NCBI GenBank assembly: GCA_934130005.1
Contig: CAKOXD010000009.1
Coordinates: 1-59,233, forward strand
DNA: 59,233 nt
DNA from: an uncultured Bacilli bacterium
Lineage (GTDB): Bacteria; Bacillota_I; Bacilli_A; RF39; UBA660
Direction: 5' to 3'
A program made the position numbers and the translations under genes. A model generated the notes under the pieces. The model worked only from the letters and a program-made list of their open reading frames with translations. It was not told the origin of the DNA and did not search any database. This document shows positions 36,721 to 46,585 of the stretch, in pieces. Every line of letters begins with the position of its first letter. The stretch's first letter is position 1.

Positions 36721-37416
36721 CTATATTTTTTTATATGTTTTTGGGTTTCCGTTTATAAAATCTGAAATATCTACTTTATCATTGTTAATTAAAAAAACAT
36801 AATTTCTATTTAATATACTTGCAATTTTATATGGTATAGAAATTGCTTTAGGCCAATCTTTTAATATATTAATATCAAAATTATTGATTGTTTCATAATT
36901 AACTATAAGATTTTTATCATCTATTTTAATTTGAACGTTTCTTATTTTTTGAATTTCTTTATTCATTTCATCTTGAATACTAGAATTTTCTGTTCTTTTA
37001 TAAACAACATCTAGTTTATCAGCTAATACTAGACTTAAACCTACTAATGATTTGATATCATTTCCTTTTGAATGATCTTTAATTGCTTGTCTTAAAATTT
37101 CTTCTTCTTCTTTGGTAATATCATTAGGATCGATATAATTGGTAAATATTTTACTACTTTCTACTGCATGATCGGTTTTAGCACCTTTTATGAGTCCTAA
37201 ATCATGTAAAAGTGCACTAGCCATTCCAAGTTCGATCGTTCTTTGTGATGCATTAAGTTGTTCTAATATTTCTTTAGTCATATAAGCAACACGTTTATAA
37301 TGACCTAATCCATGTTCCCAATCCCATTTACCATCTGTTATAAATTTCATATTTTCTATTTGTTTTACAGTATCTATGTATTCTTTATTATTAATAATTT
37401 TATCATATAAACTCAT
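36721..37416 (-). CDS. HD-domain phosphohydrolase
   Basis: 231 aa. The metal-binding HD pattern is clear: 'DWEHGLGHYKRV' (His), 'ASALLHDLGL' (His-Asp) and a distal 'IKDHSKGND' and 'VLADKLD'. Members hydrolyse nucleotides or phosphodiesters such as dNTP, (p)ppGpp or metabolic phosphates; the precise substrate cannot be told. No other domain is fused. RBS GAGGTGAT. It lies in a string with the nuclease-like and DUF488-like genes. Confidence 0.8.
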   Translation of the reverse strand: MSLYDKIINNKEYIDTVKQIENMKFITDGKWDWEHGLGHYKRVAYMTKEILEQLNASQRTIELGMASALLHDLGLIKGAKTDHAVESSKIFTNYIDPNDITKEEEEILRQAIKDHSKGNDIKSLVGLSLVLADKLDVVYKRTENSSIQDEMNKEIQKIRNVQIKIDDKNLIVNYETINNFDINILKDWPKAISIPYKIASILNRNYVFLINNDKVDISDFINGNPKTYKKI

Positions 37417-37480
37417 AATATCACCTCATGATATGATTATACCATTTTTAGTATTATTTTATATATAGTTTTATAATAAA

Positions 37481-37505
37481 AAAGTTAGATTTATCTAACT
37501 TTTCT
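37481..37505 (-). terminator. Terminator after DUF488-like gene
   Basis: Stem AAAAGTTAGA/TCTAACTTTT with a 4-base loop and T-run on the minus strand. It contains the stop codon region. Confidence 0.8.
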
Positions 37506-38132
37506 TTTTTCTAATCTTCTATATTTTTCTTCTTCCATATCAGCATCAGCTCTCAAAAAGCTAGCATTTTGTCTATAATTATCATAACATTTACCAGTTT
37601 TTTCTTCTAATTCATTTGCTTTTGCTTCTAATTTTTCACTTTTTTCGTATAGATATAGTGCCCTTAATGATTTAAATCCTTTCATATCTTGACTTTTTCT
37701 CATTATTTCTTCTAAATATTCTTTAATATATATAGGCTTTTCCATTTCTTTTATGTTAAAATCTTTTACTGTTATTTCTGGAACATTTATATCAAGTGTT
37801 ATTTCAAGCCAAGCTGAAACAATGTGTCTATGGCAGAATTCTTCATTAGATTCATAGCAAAGTAATATTGAATTATCAAGTTCTCTATATACTTCTTCTG
37901 GATCTAATTTTGATAATACTTGATTCCAATATTCTTCTATATAATATTTATTATTATCTATTTCAGAAATTATGCCTATATTATTAAACCATGTCTTCCA
38001 AAAAGCTAATTTTGGAGTCAATTTTGGATAACATTTACCTTGATAATTAGCGCTTTTACCACGATCACCAGAAATTGAATAAGTGGTATAGTTATCTGAA
38101 TTATAATCTTTATAGTTACTTGTACAAATCAT
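37491..38132 (-). CDS. DUF488-like protein
   Basis: 213 aa. The core 'SILLCYESNEEFCHRHIVSAWLE' carries the Cys and CHR signature of the DUF488 family, preceded by 'PKLAFWKTWF' as in that family. The C-terminal ~70 residues are a charged coiled coil ending in basic residues (RRLEKRKVR), which is extra. DUF488 proteins occur near DNA repair and defence genes but their activity is not established. It has its own terminator. Confidence 0.65.
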   Translation of the reverse strand: MICTSNYKDYNSDNYTTYSISGDRGKSANYQGKCYPKLTPKLAFWKTWFNNIGIISEIDNNKYYIEEYWNQVLSKLDPEEVYRELDNSILLCYESNEEFCHRHIVSAWLEITLDINVPEITVKDFNIKEMEKPIYIKEYLEEIMRKSQDMKGFKSLRALYLYEKSEKLEAKANELEEKTGKCYDNYRQNASFLRADADMEEEKYRRLEKRKVR

Positions 38133-38173
38133 ATTATTTTTCCCCCTGTTAATGATTTTTTCTATTTATTTTA

Positions 38174-39676
38174 CTACTTTTTATAATAGTTGTCTACTGA
38201 ACTTGATTTATTAAACTTTTTTTCTTGAATTTTAGTTATAATTTCTCTACATATATCTTCTGACGATTTATCTTTTGTATATATTTTAATAGTTGCTACT
38301 TCATCATTACAATGCATATTAACAAAATGTTTATTATCGTTTACAACTCTTTCATCTGGATTTCTATATGTAAGTTTTTCATTTAATATTTTTATAGATT
38401 CTTCTTTATCTTTACTAGGAATCATATAAACAATATTTGCAAATTTACTTATTAATCTTTTAAATTCATAAAACATTATTGGATTTTCATAAATAGAATG
38501 TCCAGCTCCAAAATCTATTATGGTTGATTCTTTTAGTTCTGTCAAAACACTGCTTGTTAGAAAAAATTCAAAGTCTTTAAAATTACTAAATTCTTTTCTT
38601 TTACTATAATAAGTTACTAATTTTTTTCTATCATCTAAGGAAATGATAGGTATATTTAATAATGAACTCATTAGATTAGATATTGTCGATTTTCCTATTC
38701 CCATTGGGCCAATCATTAAAATACTATTTTTTAAAACTTCTTCTTGAATATTTTTAGATGTTAATTTTTCCATTTCTTTTATTTTTTTTATTTGACTATT
38801 AATTTCATTACAAATTTCTGTATAACTTCTTTCATCTTTTAAATAAAATTTTTTAACTTGTTCAATAAATTCTTTTGGAAAATCAGGTAATTGTTTTTCT
38901 AATGTTTTTAAAATAAAATTTATTTTTTCTTGTTTATCTTTTTCTAAAATACTTAATTTTTCTTCTATATCTTTCATAAGATATGGATAATATTTTGAAA
39001 GTGATATAACAGCAGATTTTATATATTGTTCTCTAGATGGTTCTAGCATTTGACTTACTAAATATTCTTCAAAAATACTAACAAGATCACTAACATTATA
39101 AGTTTCTTCATTATTTTTTAATAATACTCTATTTATATTATCTAATAAATTAGGATGTAGATATAGAACTCTTTTAAAACTATCTTTAGTAATTGGTTTA
39201 TTATCTCTATTACATTGATTTATTTCTTTTTGAATCAAATCTGAATCATCTACTGGTATTTTTTTAGGTCTAGTTGGATATCTATAAATTTCAACTTTAC
39301 CTTGATTAGCTAATTCTTTAATGGCATTATAAACACTTATGATATGTGTTTCACTTTTAGTATTAACTCCTACTTCTGATACTACTTCTGAAAATCCAGT
39401 ATGAATATCTTTAAATGTTTCATCAGATAGTGTGTATAATGATGATTCATTTGAATACATGGCTTCAAATCCATTTGGAATTCTTTCTACTATTTTCCAT
39501 GGTTCATTTTCTTTTTCTCTATATAGAGTATAAGTCATATCATCTCCACATCTACCAGAAAAAATAATTGCTAATTCTTTATAAGGTGTTGCATATACAT
39601 AAGTTCCGTGAGTAGATTTTCTAGGTTCTAATCTTTTAATTCCAGATATAGAACTTCCATGATATAAAATTCCCAT
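38174..39676 (-). CDS. ART-like domain fused to P-loop kinase
   Basis: 500 aa. The N-terminal ~130 residues begin ILYHGSSISGIKRLEP, then 'GTYVYATPYKELAIIFS', the H and Y positions of a PARP-like H-Y-E ADP-ribosyltransferase fold; a third Glu may be in 'YSNESSLYTL'. Residues 130-315 are helical. The C-terminal part has Walker A GPMGIGKSTISNLMSSLL, 'IISLDDRKK' and 'TIIDFGAGHSIYE', like shikimate-kinase/zeta-toxin-type P-loop kinases. No transmembrane segment. Fusion of a possible NAD-using domain with a kinase suggests a modification or immunity system; both catalytic calls are motif-level only. Confidence 0.55.
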   Translation of the reverse strand: MGILYHGSSISGIKRLEPRKSTHGTYVYATPYKELAIIFSGRCGDDMTYTLYREKENEPWKIVERIPNGFEAMYSNESSLYTLSDETFKDIHTGFSEVVSEVGVNTKSETHIISVYNAIKELANQGKVEIYRYPTRPKKIPVDDSDLIQKEINQCNRDNKPITKDSFKRVLYLHPNLLDNINRVLLKNNEETYNVSDLVSIFEEYLVSQMLEPSREQYIKSAVISLSKYYPYLMKDIEEKLSILEKDKQEKINFILKTLEKQLPDFPKEFIEQVKKFYLKDERSYTEICNEINSQIKKIKEMEKLTSKNIQEEVLKNSILMIGPMGIGKSTISNLMSSLLNIPIISLDDRKKLVTYYSKRKEFSNFKDFEFFLTSSVLTELKESTIIDFGAGHSIYENPIMFYEFKRLISKFANIVYMIPSKDKEESIKILNEKLTYRNPDERVVNDNKHFVNMHCNDEVATIKIYTKDKSSEDICREIITKIQEKKFNKSSSVDNYYKK

Positions 39677-39746
39677 TTAAATACCTCCTAGTTTATAAAT
39701 TATTTCTTATATAATTATATCATAATTTAATAAATATTATATAATT

Positions 39747-40547
39747 TTACTTTTGTGCAATATAATATAAAACTGTCATTGTATAGTAAAAATCATCTTT
39801 TTTAAAATTTTCTTTCATTTCATCTAACAATAATTGCATCTTTTTTAAACTTAAATCTTCATTATATTTCGAATCAATTCTTTTTCTAAATGCAATGTTA
39901 CTTTCAAAAATATTTAATCTTTCTTCTAAGCTTTTTCCTATTGTATCTGTAATAGAATAATATAGTTTTATATTTTTATAATCATTATTAATTAAATAAT
40001 TATATACTTTTTTTCCTATATAACGATCTGTATATTTTGTAATAGAAGATTTTTTTATTAGATCTTCATCATATAATTTAAATATTTCTTTTAATAATTC
40101 ATTATTGGGATAACAAGCTTTTAAACTATCATCTGGAACTTTAATAATTATTATTCCTCTATCAGTTAATAATTTTCTTAATTTCCTTAATATTTCTTCT
40201 GGATTATTTAAATGTTGTAAAACATATGATAAATTTATAATATCATATTTATTATTAGTATCTAAATCATCAATACCTTTTAATTCAAAAGTATATTTTT
40301 GATTATCTTTAAATTTTTGTCTTGCTTCTTTTATTGCTTTTTCATCAATATCTATACCATTTATATGAATTATATTATCATATTTATCAAATAGCATTTT
40401 AGTTTTAAAACCATTTGAACATCCAATATCTAGTACTTTTAAATTTTTAAGTTCAAGTATTTTAGATTCTTCCAACACAAATTCATCATAATTTTGATTA
40501 TTTATTGCTTGATTTTCTAATCTATTTAAATTCCAATTTTTATTCAT
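39747..40547 (-). CDS. SAM-dependent methyltransferase
   Basis: 266 aa, class I Rossmann fold: motif I VLDIGCSNGFKT (about residue 37), motif II 'INGIDIDEKAI', 'DIINLSYVLQHLNNPEEIL' and the post-motif 'GIIIIKVPDD'. The unusual C-G-S-N form of motif I is still compatible with SAM binding. The substrate is unknown; the C-terminal helical ~90 residues presumably bind it. It sits between the kinase fusion and the MFS gene, all minus strand but with gaps over 60 bases. Confidence 0.8.
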   Translation of the reverse strand: MNKNWNLNRLENQAINNQNYDEFVLEESKILELKNLKVLDIGCSNGFKTKMLFDKYDNIIHINGIDIDEKAIKEARQKFKDNQKYTFELKGIDDLDTNNKYDIINLSYVLQHLNNPEEILRKLRKLLTDRGIIIIKVPDDSLKACYPNNELLKEIFKLYDEDLIKKSSITKYTDRYIGKKVYNYLINNDYKNIKLYYSITDTIGKSLEERLNIFESNIAFRKRIDSKYNEDLSLKKMQLLLDEMKENFKKDDFYYTMTVLYYIAQK

Positions 40548-40605
40548 TGTAGTTCACTCCATTCTAACTAATTATACATAAAAAATAGTATATTCTATAT
40601 AATTT

Positions 40606-41823
40606 TCACAAATTTTCACTTTTTATTACTAAATTATAAATTTTAATTATTAATATAATAAAACTAATTGATAAAAATAGTAACAATAACATAACATATG
40701 TATAGTTTAATTTTAAAAGTGTTATTGAAACTATTAAGCTGTATATTAAACTAAATATTTTTCTAGATAAATTTAAATAGTTAATCACTTTATCATGAAC
40801 TAATTCACTGGTATGATCAAATACTAGTCTTCTCATATAATTACTAAAAGGGTCTCTTATAAATAAATATATAAAAAAGCCTATAGCCATAATCCAAATA
40901 CCTATTATATTATTTAAAAAGTTTCCTATTAATAAAAAACAGAATGAAAGAATCAAAAAAGCTTCTAAAATAAATATTAAATTCTTTTTAAATTTATTAT
41001 ATACTTTCATAAATATTAAATTAGACATTAATCTTGCTATTCTTGATATAAATATAAAAATACTCATATATATTGCTACTTTATCAATACTTAAAAACTT
41101 TTGCATATCAAATTGAATAAACAATTTACTGTTTTTTTGTCCGCAAGCAATCATTGAATAGAATAATCCATACAATATTAACATTAAAATTATTTCCTTA
41201 TTAAATTTTGAATTATTTTTTTTAGTTTTATTATCTTCTATTTTATTAATAGGTACTTCATACATAAAAAATGTTAAAAAAAAGTTATTAAAACAGATTA
41301 TTAAACAGATTATCATTGGAATATATGGATTTATATTAAATAAAAAGCCTGATATAGCAGAAATTATTAGTGTGATAAAAGAATATATAGCACTTCCTTT
41401 TGTTTGATAATATATATATTCTTCTGATCTATTTAAGTAATTTAAATTTTTGATTAATATTACATTATCCATATTTTTAAATACAAATCCTATAACATAA
41501 CATAATTCTGCTATTAAAAATCCAATAAATTTTGTTGATATCATATTCAATAAAACAGAAAAAAATAATAATATTGTACCTAATCGAACTGAATTTAAAT
41601 TTCCTATTTTTCTAACAATTCTAATTATAATAAATTGAAATAATATTCCTACTGCTGTTCCTATTGCTTCTATAAGATTAATTTGGGATGCATTCATATT
41701 TTTTACTGTTGTTAAAAATAAAGTATTTATAGCAATCCAAAAAATTAAATCTGCAGTTAATCCTAAAAATAAAGGATATATATTTACACTTCTATTTATT
41801 CTTTTATAATTTACATCTTCCAT
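40606..41823 (-). CDS. Major facilitator superfamily transporter
   Basis: 405 aa with twelve predicted membrane helices, the short N-terminus inside and a central loop of Lys/Asn (around 193-207) dividing two six-helix halves. Typical MFS loop motifs are weak, so this is based on topology. Probably a drug or metabolite exporter; the substrate cannot be told. Confidence 0.75.
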   Translation of the reverse strand: MEDVNYKRINRSVNIYPLFLGLTADLIFWIAINTLFLTTVKNMNASQINLIEAIGTAVGILFQFIIIRIVRKIGNLNSVRLGTILLFFSVLLNMISTKFIGFLIAELCYVIGFVFKNMDNVILIKNLNYLNRSEEYIYYQTKGSAIYSFITLIISAISGFLFNINPYIPMIICLIICFNNFFLTFFMYEVPINKIEDNKTKKNNSKFNKEIILMLILYGLFYSMIACGQKNSKLFIQFDMQKFLSIDKVAIYMSIFIFISRIARLMSNLIFMKVYNKFKKNLIFILEAFLILSFCFLLIGNFLNNIIGIWIMAIGFFIYLFIRDPFSNYMRRLVFDHTSELVHDKVINYLNLSRKIFSLIYSLIVSITLLKLNYTYVMLLLLFLSISFIILIIKIYNLVIKSENL

Positions 41824-41840
41824 AATTCACCATTCCATTA

Positions 41841-42058
41841 TAAGTAATTATAACATATATATTTTAATATTATAAAAAAAAAAGACAAATATCTTTTATA
41901 ATTATCTTTTAATTTAAATAAATATTATAAATTATATTCATATATTTTACAATTTTCGTTAATATCTGATGAATTTCCATTTTCAGGTATTCCATTAAAA
42001 TACCAATATATTGCCCTTGAAATTCCACCATGAGTTACTAATAAAACATTTTTATTAT
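41841..42058 (+). repeat. Direct repeat A (intergenic plus phosphatase 3' end)
   Basis: About 210 bases starting TAAGTAATTATAACATAT are repeated at 42462-42666 with scattered changes. The unit contains a weak AAAAGA/TCTTTT hairpin with an A/T run and the last ~40 codons of the histidine phosphatase gene. Confidence 0.75.
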
Positions 42059-42449
42059 CTTTTTTTATTTCATCTATAAAACTTGATACTCTTAAATAAA
42101 CACTTTTCATCGTTTCTAGTTCAGGATATTTTTTGTTAGAATTATAATTCCAAAATTCATCCCATTCTAATTCATCAAAAGGTATTTTTTCGTAAATTCC
42201 CATATTTCTTTCTTTTATCTTTTCATTTATTATTACAGGTATATTATTATTCAAATTAAAAAGTTTTAATGTTTGCCTTGCTCTTTCAATAGGTGAACAA
42301 TATATTACATCTATATCTAATTTTCTAATTTCTTCACCAACTGTAATTGCTTGTTTTATTCCATTATCATTTAATGGTTCATCTTCTGTTGCTATAATTT
42401 TCATTTTACCCATCTCTGTTTCACCATGTCTAATAACATATAGTTTCAT
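41925..42449 (-). CDS. Histidine phosphatase (phosphoglycerate mutase-like)
   Basis: 174 aa. Catalytic signature VIRHGETE at residue 4, 'YCSPIERARQTL' (Arg and the phosphate pocket), and the second catalytic His in LLVTHGGIS. It is small, like cobalamin phosphatase/GpmB-type members that hydrolyse metabolic phosphates rather than isomerise phosphoglycerate. The 3' end of the gene is duplicated just upstream (42530-42655) as a broken copy. Confidence 0.85.
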   Translation of the reverse strand: MKLYVIRHGETEMGKMKIIATEDEPLNDNGIKQAITVGEEIRKLDIDVIYCSPIERARQTLKLFNLNNNIPVIINEKIKERNMGIYEKIPFDELEWDEFWNYNSNKKYPELETMKSVYLRVSSFIDEIKKDNKNVLLVTHGGISRAIYWYFNGIPENGNSSDINENCKIYEYNL

Positions 42450-42461
42450 AAAAACACCTCA

Positions 42462-42666
42462 TAAGTAATTATAACATATATATTTTAATATTATAAAAAA
42501 AAAGACAAATATCTTTTATAATTATCTTTTAATTTAAATAAATATTATATATATTTTATAATTTTCGTTAATATCTGATAAATTTCCATTTTCAGGTACC
42601 CCATTAAAATACCAGTATATTACTCTTGATATTCTTACATGAGTAACTAATAAAGTATATTTATTT
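42462..42666 (+). repeat. Direct repeat B (partner of 41841-42058)
   Basis: Second copy of the intergenic plus phosphatase 3'-end unit. Its coding part is decayed, marking it as the non-functional copy. Confidence 0.75.
42530..42655 (-). pseudogene. Remnant of a second histidine phosphatase gene
   Basis: The frame reads LLVTHVRISRVIYWYFNGVP and so on, matching the last ~40 residues of the intact gene. The two Gly after the catalytic His have changed to Val-Arg and the rest of the gene is gone. It lies directly against the 3' end of the GNAT gene, a scar of tandem duplication followed by deletion. Confidence 0.7.
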
Positions 42667-43218
42667 TTTTTCCTTAATTTTTGATTCTTTACTAAAATAC
42701 CATTCGGAAATTTTTTTATCTAATTCTATATAATCTTCTAATTCAAATTTATTATTACTTGCTAAAATATTAGCACTCATAATATTAAAATTACCACCAT
42801 CTTCTACACCTAAATAATTTGTTAAATAAAAATTATTTTTTTGATAAAAGTTTAATCTTTTTTTTCTTAATTCATAATCATTAAATTTAGTATTAACTTC
42901 CTCTATATTAAGATAAATATTTTTATCTTGATTTTCTTTTAAAAACCAATTTAACAATTTACTTCCACATCCTAAGTTTCTATTTTTTTTATCAATTGCT
43001 AAATATAAGATAAATATCATATTTTTATAATATATTGCATCAATAAACCCATTAATTTGATTATCAATTTCTAAAACATATAAATTTGAGTTTTTCCTTA
43101 AAATATTAAAGTATAATAATAAAAAAGGAAATCGTTCTTCTTTTGGAAAAGAATTTTTATATATTTTTTTTATTTTTTTCCAATCTTCTATTTTAAACTT
43201 TCTTATATTTTCTTTCAT
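42661..43218 (-). CDS. GNAT family N-acetyltransferase
   Basis: 185 aa. The fold is seen in 'IRKFKIEDWKKIKKIYKNSF' at the start, a beta strand 'MIFILYLAID' and the acetyl-CoA loop 'KNRNLGCGSKLLNWFL' (R-x-x-G-x-G/C-S form). The target is unknown. Its 3' end abuts a decayed phosphatase remnant, but the frame looks whole. Confidence 0.75.
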   Translation of the reverse strand: MKENIRKFKIEDWKKIKKIYKNSFPKEERFPFLLLYFNILRKNSNLYVLEIDNQINGFIDAIYYKNMIFILYLAIDKKNRNLGCGSKLLNWFLKENQDKNIYLNIEEVNTKFNDYELRKKRLNFYQKNNFYLTNYLGVEDGGNFNIMSANILASNNKFELEDYIELDKKISEWYFSKESKIKEKK

Positions 43219-43346
43219 TTTATCACTTTCTTATTACTTTATTTATTATCTTTTTTATTTATTTAAATCTGATATATTTTTTCTATAATTATTTTATTTT
43301 CTGTTTTTATAGCTATATTTAAAACTTATTCCAATAAATATTTTCT

Positions 43347-44000
43347 TTATTTTTTAATTAATTTTTTTATAGTTTCTTTTTGATATAAATACTCTTCTAT
43401 ATGCATTTGATGACCATAATCATTTACATCATCTATTTGTTGCAATTTATCAAACATTCTCATAAATACTATATTAAATGGTTCATATCTACTACCTGAG
43501 TTACGAAATCTTATTCCTATTATTCCTTGTATATTACTTTCTCTTTCATATCCATCAATATAAGGTTGTTTTTTAAATTCTACTAAAAATTTATCATCTA
43601 TTTTTTTTATAGTTACCATATTAGCTACTTCAAAACCATTTTCATCTGATACCCATGTTATAGTGTTTGTATCTTCATCATATAAATCATTATAATAAGA
43701 TTTATTAAACATCCTATATCTCTTTTTTTCTTCATCAGTTTCTATATATTCTATATATGAAGTTTTATCAAAAATATTTATTGTTCTAATATCATTCAGT
43801 AATGTTTCGAATAATAAATATACTTGATAATTTTCTTTTGATATTTCAAAACAATCATAATCTTCTTCAGTATGATTACTATTTTTTATAATCCAATATA
43901 AATCACCTGTACCAGCAAATAATATAGATAAGGTTTTATCTCCATCTATCAAATTAATATCTTTAGTTTTATACTCACTATCTTTCAATACTACTTTCAT
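43347..44000 (-). CDS. Hypothetical protein, 217 aa
   Basis: Not recognised. It is a soluble, acidic, beta-rich protein with an N-terminal 'TLSILFAGTGDLYWII' and a C-terminal helix of Gln/Lys. I choose the ATG at 44000 because GGGGGAA stands eight bases upstream; the longer frame lacks an RBS. It is separated from both neighbours by more than 100 bases. Confidence 0.6.
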   Translation of the reverse strand: MKVVLKDSEYKTKDINLIDGDKTLSILFAGTGDLYWIIKNSNHTEEDYDCFEISKENYQVYLLFETLLNDIRTINIFDKTSYIEYIETDEEKKRYRMFNKSYYNDLYDEDTNTITWVSDENGFEVANMVTIKKIDDKFLVEFKKQPYIDGYERESNIQGIIGIRFRNSGSRYEPFNIVFMRMFDKLQQIDDVNDYGHQMHIEEYLYQKETIKKLIKK

Positions 44001-44101
44001 AATTATTCCCCCAAAATATATGTATAATTTATTATACACTATAACTATTATATCTACAATATAATTCCTTATTTATATTTTTCTGTAGTGTAATATATTT
44101 A

Positions 44102-44143
44102 TAAATAAAAGATAAACAAGGTTTGTTCATCTTTTATTTTATG
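44102..44143 (-). terminator. Terminator after the 568-aa gene
   Basis: Long stem AAAAGAT-x-AACAA/TTGTT-x-ATCTTTT followed by T-rich sequence on the minus strand. Confidence 0.75.
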
Positions 44144-44144
44144 A

Positions 44145-45851
44145 TTATCTTTTTTTACTAATAGATTCATTTATAGTATCTGTTTCTTCTATTTTAAATT
44201 GTTCTGAAATTATTTCATTAGGTTTTATAAATCTTTCATTTGTTCCTCTAAATTCAGCTCTTTTATCTGACTCAATACCTTCTGCCAAGACAGAGATTAG
44301 TTCTTTTGCTTCTTGTTCACCCTTAATAGTAATTGTTTGTTTAAGTAGTTCAACTCCACCTAAGCATTCAATAGTATCTGGAGAATATATTTGTAACCAA
44401 TCTGGTAAATCATAGTTATTTCTTTTAAATTTAAATAAACTGCTCATTTCTTCAACAACATCTATATTAGATTTTTGTATACTACTATCACTTTTTACAT
44501 TTGAAATTAGTTTTAATACATTTTTTGAAGCAACTTTTGTCCATCTCATTGCTTCTAAAGCATCTTTAGCACCCATTTCTTCAATTAATTGTCTAAGATT
44601 TTTAATATAATAATCTTGATAAGAATTTAGAATAGGCATAATTTGTTGTTTAAATTCAGATGAATAGTATTGTGTGCTTAGTGCAAAACCAATTGTTTTC
44701 ATCCAATTATCAGTATTAAATGTTGACCAATGTCCATGAGTTGCTGACATAACATGTCCATATATGGTATTTTCTTTTTCACTTTGTAATCTAGCACTTA
44801 AATTTGCTAGTTCATTTGGAATTATGTTACATTCTGTTCCTCCAGAAAAGCTATTATCTTCTCCTAAACGCCAAATTTTTTGAATACATCCTGCTTCTTC
44901 AATTTTGTTATATGCATTTATTAATCCTCCTCTATAATCTAATTCAATAATAAGACCATTTTCATCATATTTTCCAAATAATGTTGGTCTATTATCAAAT
45001 GTTGGAAATGTTGGAAAATTTTCTCTAGAACATATCATTGCCATAGTTGCCCCATAATAACCAATTTTTCTTTTGATAGGATATGGGTCATTTTTCTCTC
45101 CAAATATATTATACTCATCAACCGAATATAAACTATGCTCATTTTGTTCTTTAGGAACAGCTTCCTCTAATTTTATATTTACAGTATCCTTAAATAACAA
45201 GTATTCATGTAGAATTTCTGATGAATAATCTTCAGTTATCTCCGTTGTTGTATGATACCCAACTTTAAAACCTTTTACACCAATCAAATAATGATAAAGT
45301 AATTTAACGGGCATACTTTCATAAACTTCAAATTGTCCCGAAATCCATCTACATTCAATTTTTGCCCCGGCTTCATCTTTAGCTTTCCACCAATTATAAG
45401 CATCAGATAAGGATTCTTTTCTTACAAAATTTGGTAATTTATCTAATAATTGACCATATATACTTGAATCTTTTCTATACTCTAATTCAGAAATATCATG
45501 CATAGATACATCCCCACTAGAATTTACTATTCGAAATAATTGAGGCTGGTTATTTTCATCATAATAAACATTAGTTATTTGAAAATCATTATCACTTCTT
45601 CCAAAACCAATTAATTTATTCACATCAAATTCTGCCTCTAAATATTCTTTTGGATCTTGTTCAATAGATTTAAAGTTATTTACATCTACTTTTATATTAC
45701 AACACTCTTTTAATTTATCTATATCTAAATCAATCCATTCATTTTTATAGTACTTTTCTGATGTTACTTCATCAACATCAACTATACACATTTTGTAATT
45801 CTTACTTTCACTTGCAAAACCACCATTAGATAGTCCTATTAATAATTTCAT
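44145..45851 (-). CDS. Hypothetical protein, 568 aa
   Basis: Not recognised. A soluble protein with an N-terminal beta part ('KLLIGLSNGGFASESKNYKM') and a middle with 'HVMSATHGHWSTFNTDNWM', where the His cluster could bind metal. The C-terminal half is helical and contains 'MGAKDALEAMRWTKVASKNVL'. Codon and base use are like its neighbours. RBS AGGAGG. It may form a unit with the downstream genes, but gaps are large. Function unknown. Confidence 0.6.
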   Translation of the reverse strand: MKLLIGLSNGGFASESKNYKMCIVDVDEVTSEKYYKNEWIDLDIDKLKECCNIKVDVNNFKSIEQDPKEYLEAEFDVNKLIGFGRSDNDFQITNVYYDENNQPQLFRIVNSSGDVSMHDISELEYRKDSSIYGQLLDKLPNFVRKESLSDAYNWWKAKDEAGAKIECRWISGQFEVYESMPVKLLYHYLIGVKGFKVGYHTTTEITEDYSSEILHEYLLFKDTVNIKLEEAVPKEQNEHSLYSVDEYNIFGEKNDPYPIKRKIGYYGATMAMICSRENFPTFPTFDNRPTLFGKYDENGLIIELDYRGGLINAYNKIEEAGCIQKIWRLGEDNSFSGGTECNIIPNELANLSARLQSEKENTIYGHVMSATHGHWSTFNTDNWMKTIGFALSTQYYSSEFKQQIMPILNSYQDYYIKNLRQLIEEMGAKDALEAMRWTKVASKNVLKLISNVKSDSSIQKSNIDVVEEMSSLFKFKRNNYDLPDWLQIYSPDTIECLGGVELLKQTITIKGEQEAKELISVLAEGIESDKRAEFRGTNERFIKPNEIISEQFKIEETDTINESISKKR

Positions 45852-45915
45852 ATTTACCTCCTAAATATTTTCCGTCTCGTCTAATTTATTATATCATAAT
45901 TTTATTATTTAGGAA

Positions 45916-46545
45916 TTATCTTCTAAAAGTCAATGTATTATAATTTTTATTATTAGATATATTTTTATATTTAAGAGTATACCATTTAATAAATTGATCT
46001 GTAGCACTTGTTCTATTATCTTTTCTATTATTTCTTTCTTCATCTGATATTTCAGCCAATGTTTTTATACAATTATCTGGAATAAAAACATACCATAAGT
46101 TTGACTTTGCTTTCTTATTTTCATGTCCTCTTAATTCATTTGATAAAGAACCTTTACTAATTCCTAGAAATTGATAATATTCATTACCATCAAAGAAAGT
46201 AAGGCAATCTAGAAAATAGCAATTTCTATTACTTACATTCTTCATAGTTTCTAAAAGTTGTTCTATATTAGAACTTACACCACTTCTTTTTACAAAGGCA
46301 CCAGGGTATCCTGGATTATCAGGATAATTTTCAATATAAAATCCAGAATCAGCAACAAATACAGGACTACCAATTTTTTCAAATGCCTGTCTTGCCTTTT
46401 CTTTAGAGATAAATTCAATATCATTAATATCTGGTTCATCTAAATCACATTTAAAATAGTTAATAGTAATTCCTGCTTTTTCGAATTTTTCTTTTACTGA
46501 AATATATTTTCCATAATTTCCTGTTATATAAGTTAAGTCTTCCAT
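45916..46545 (-). CDS. Ham1/RdgB-type non-canonical NTP pyrophosphatase
   Basis: 209 aa. It starts with the nucleotide-binding 'YITGNYGKYISVKEKF', followed by 'KARQAFEKIGSPVFVADSGFYIE' (the catalytic Asp of the ADSG motif) and 'NPGYPGAFVKR'. Such enzymes hydrolyse dITP/XTP to monophosphates. It is more diverged than a housekeeping RdgB (GNYGK for GNxxK, and an altered C-terminus). In an accessory region a role in destroying modified nucleotides is possible. Confidence 0.75.
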   Translation of the reverse strand: MEDLTYITGNYGKYISVKEKFEKAGITINYFKCDLDEPDINDIEFISKEKARQAFEKIGSPVFVADSGFYIENYPDNPGYPGAFVKRSGVSSNIEQLLETMKNVSNRNCYFLDCLTFFDGNEYYQFLGISKGSLSNELRGHENKKAKSNLWYVFIPDNCIKTLAEISDEERNNRKDNRTSATDQFIKWYTLKYKNISNNKNYNTLTFRR

Positions 46546-46585
46546 ACAATATTCTCCTTCAAATTAATAGGTTTTTATCATTATA

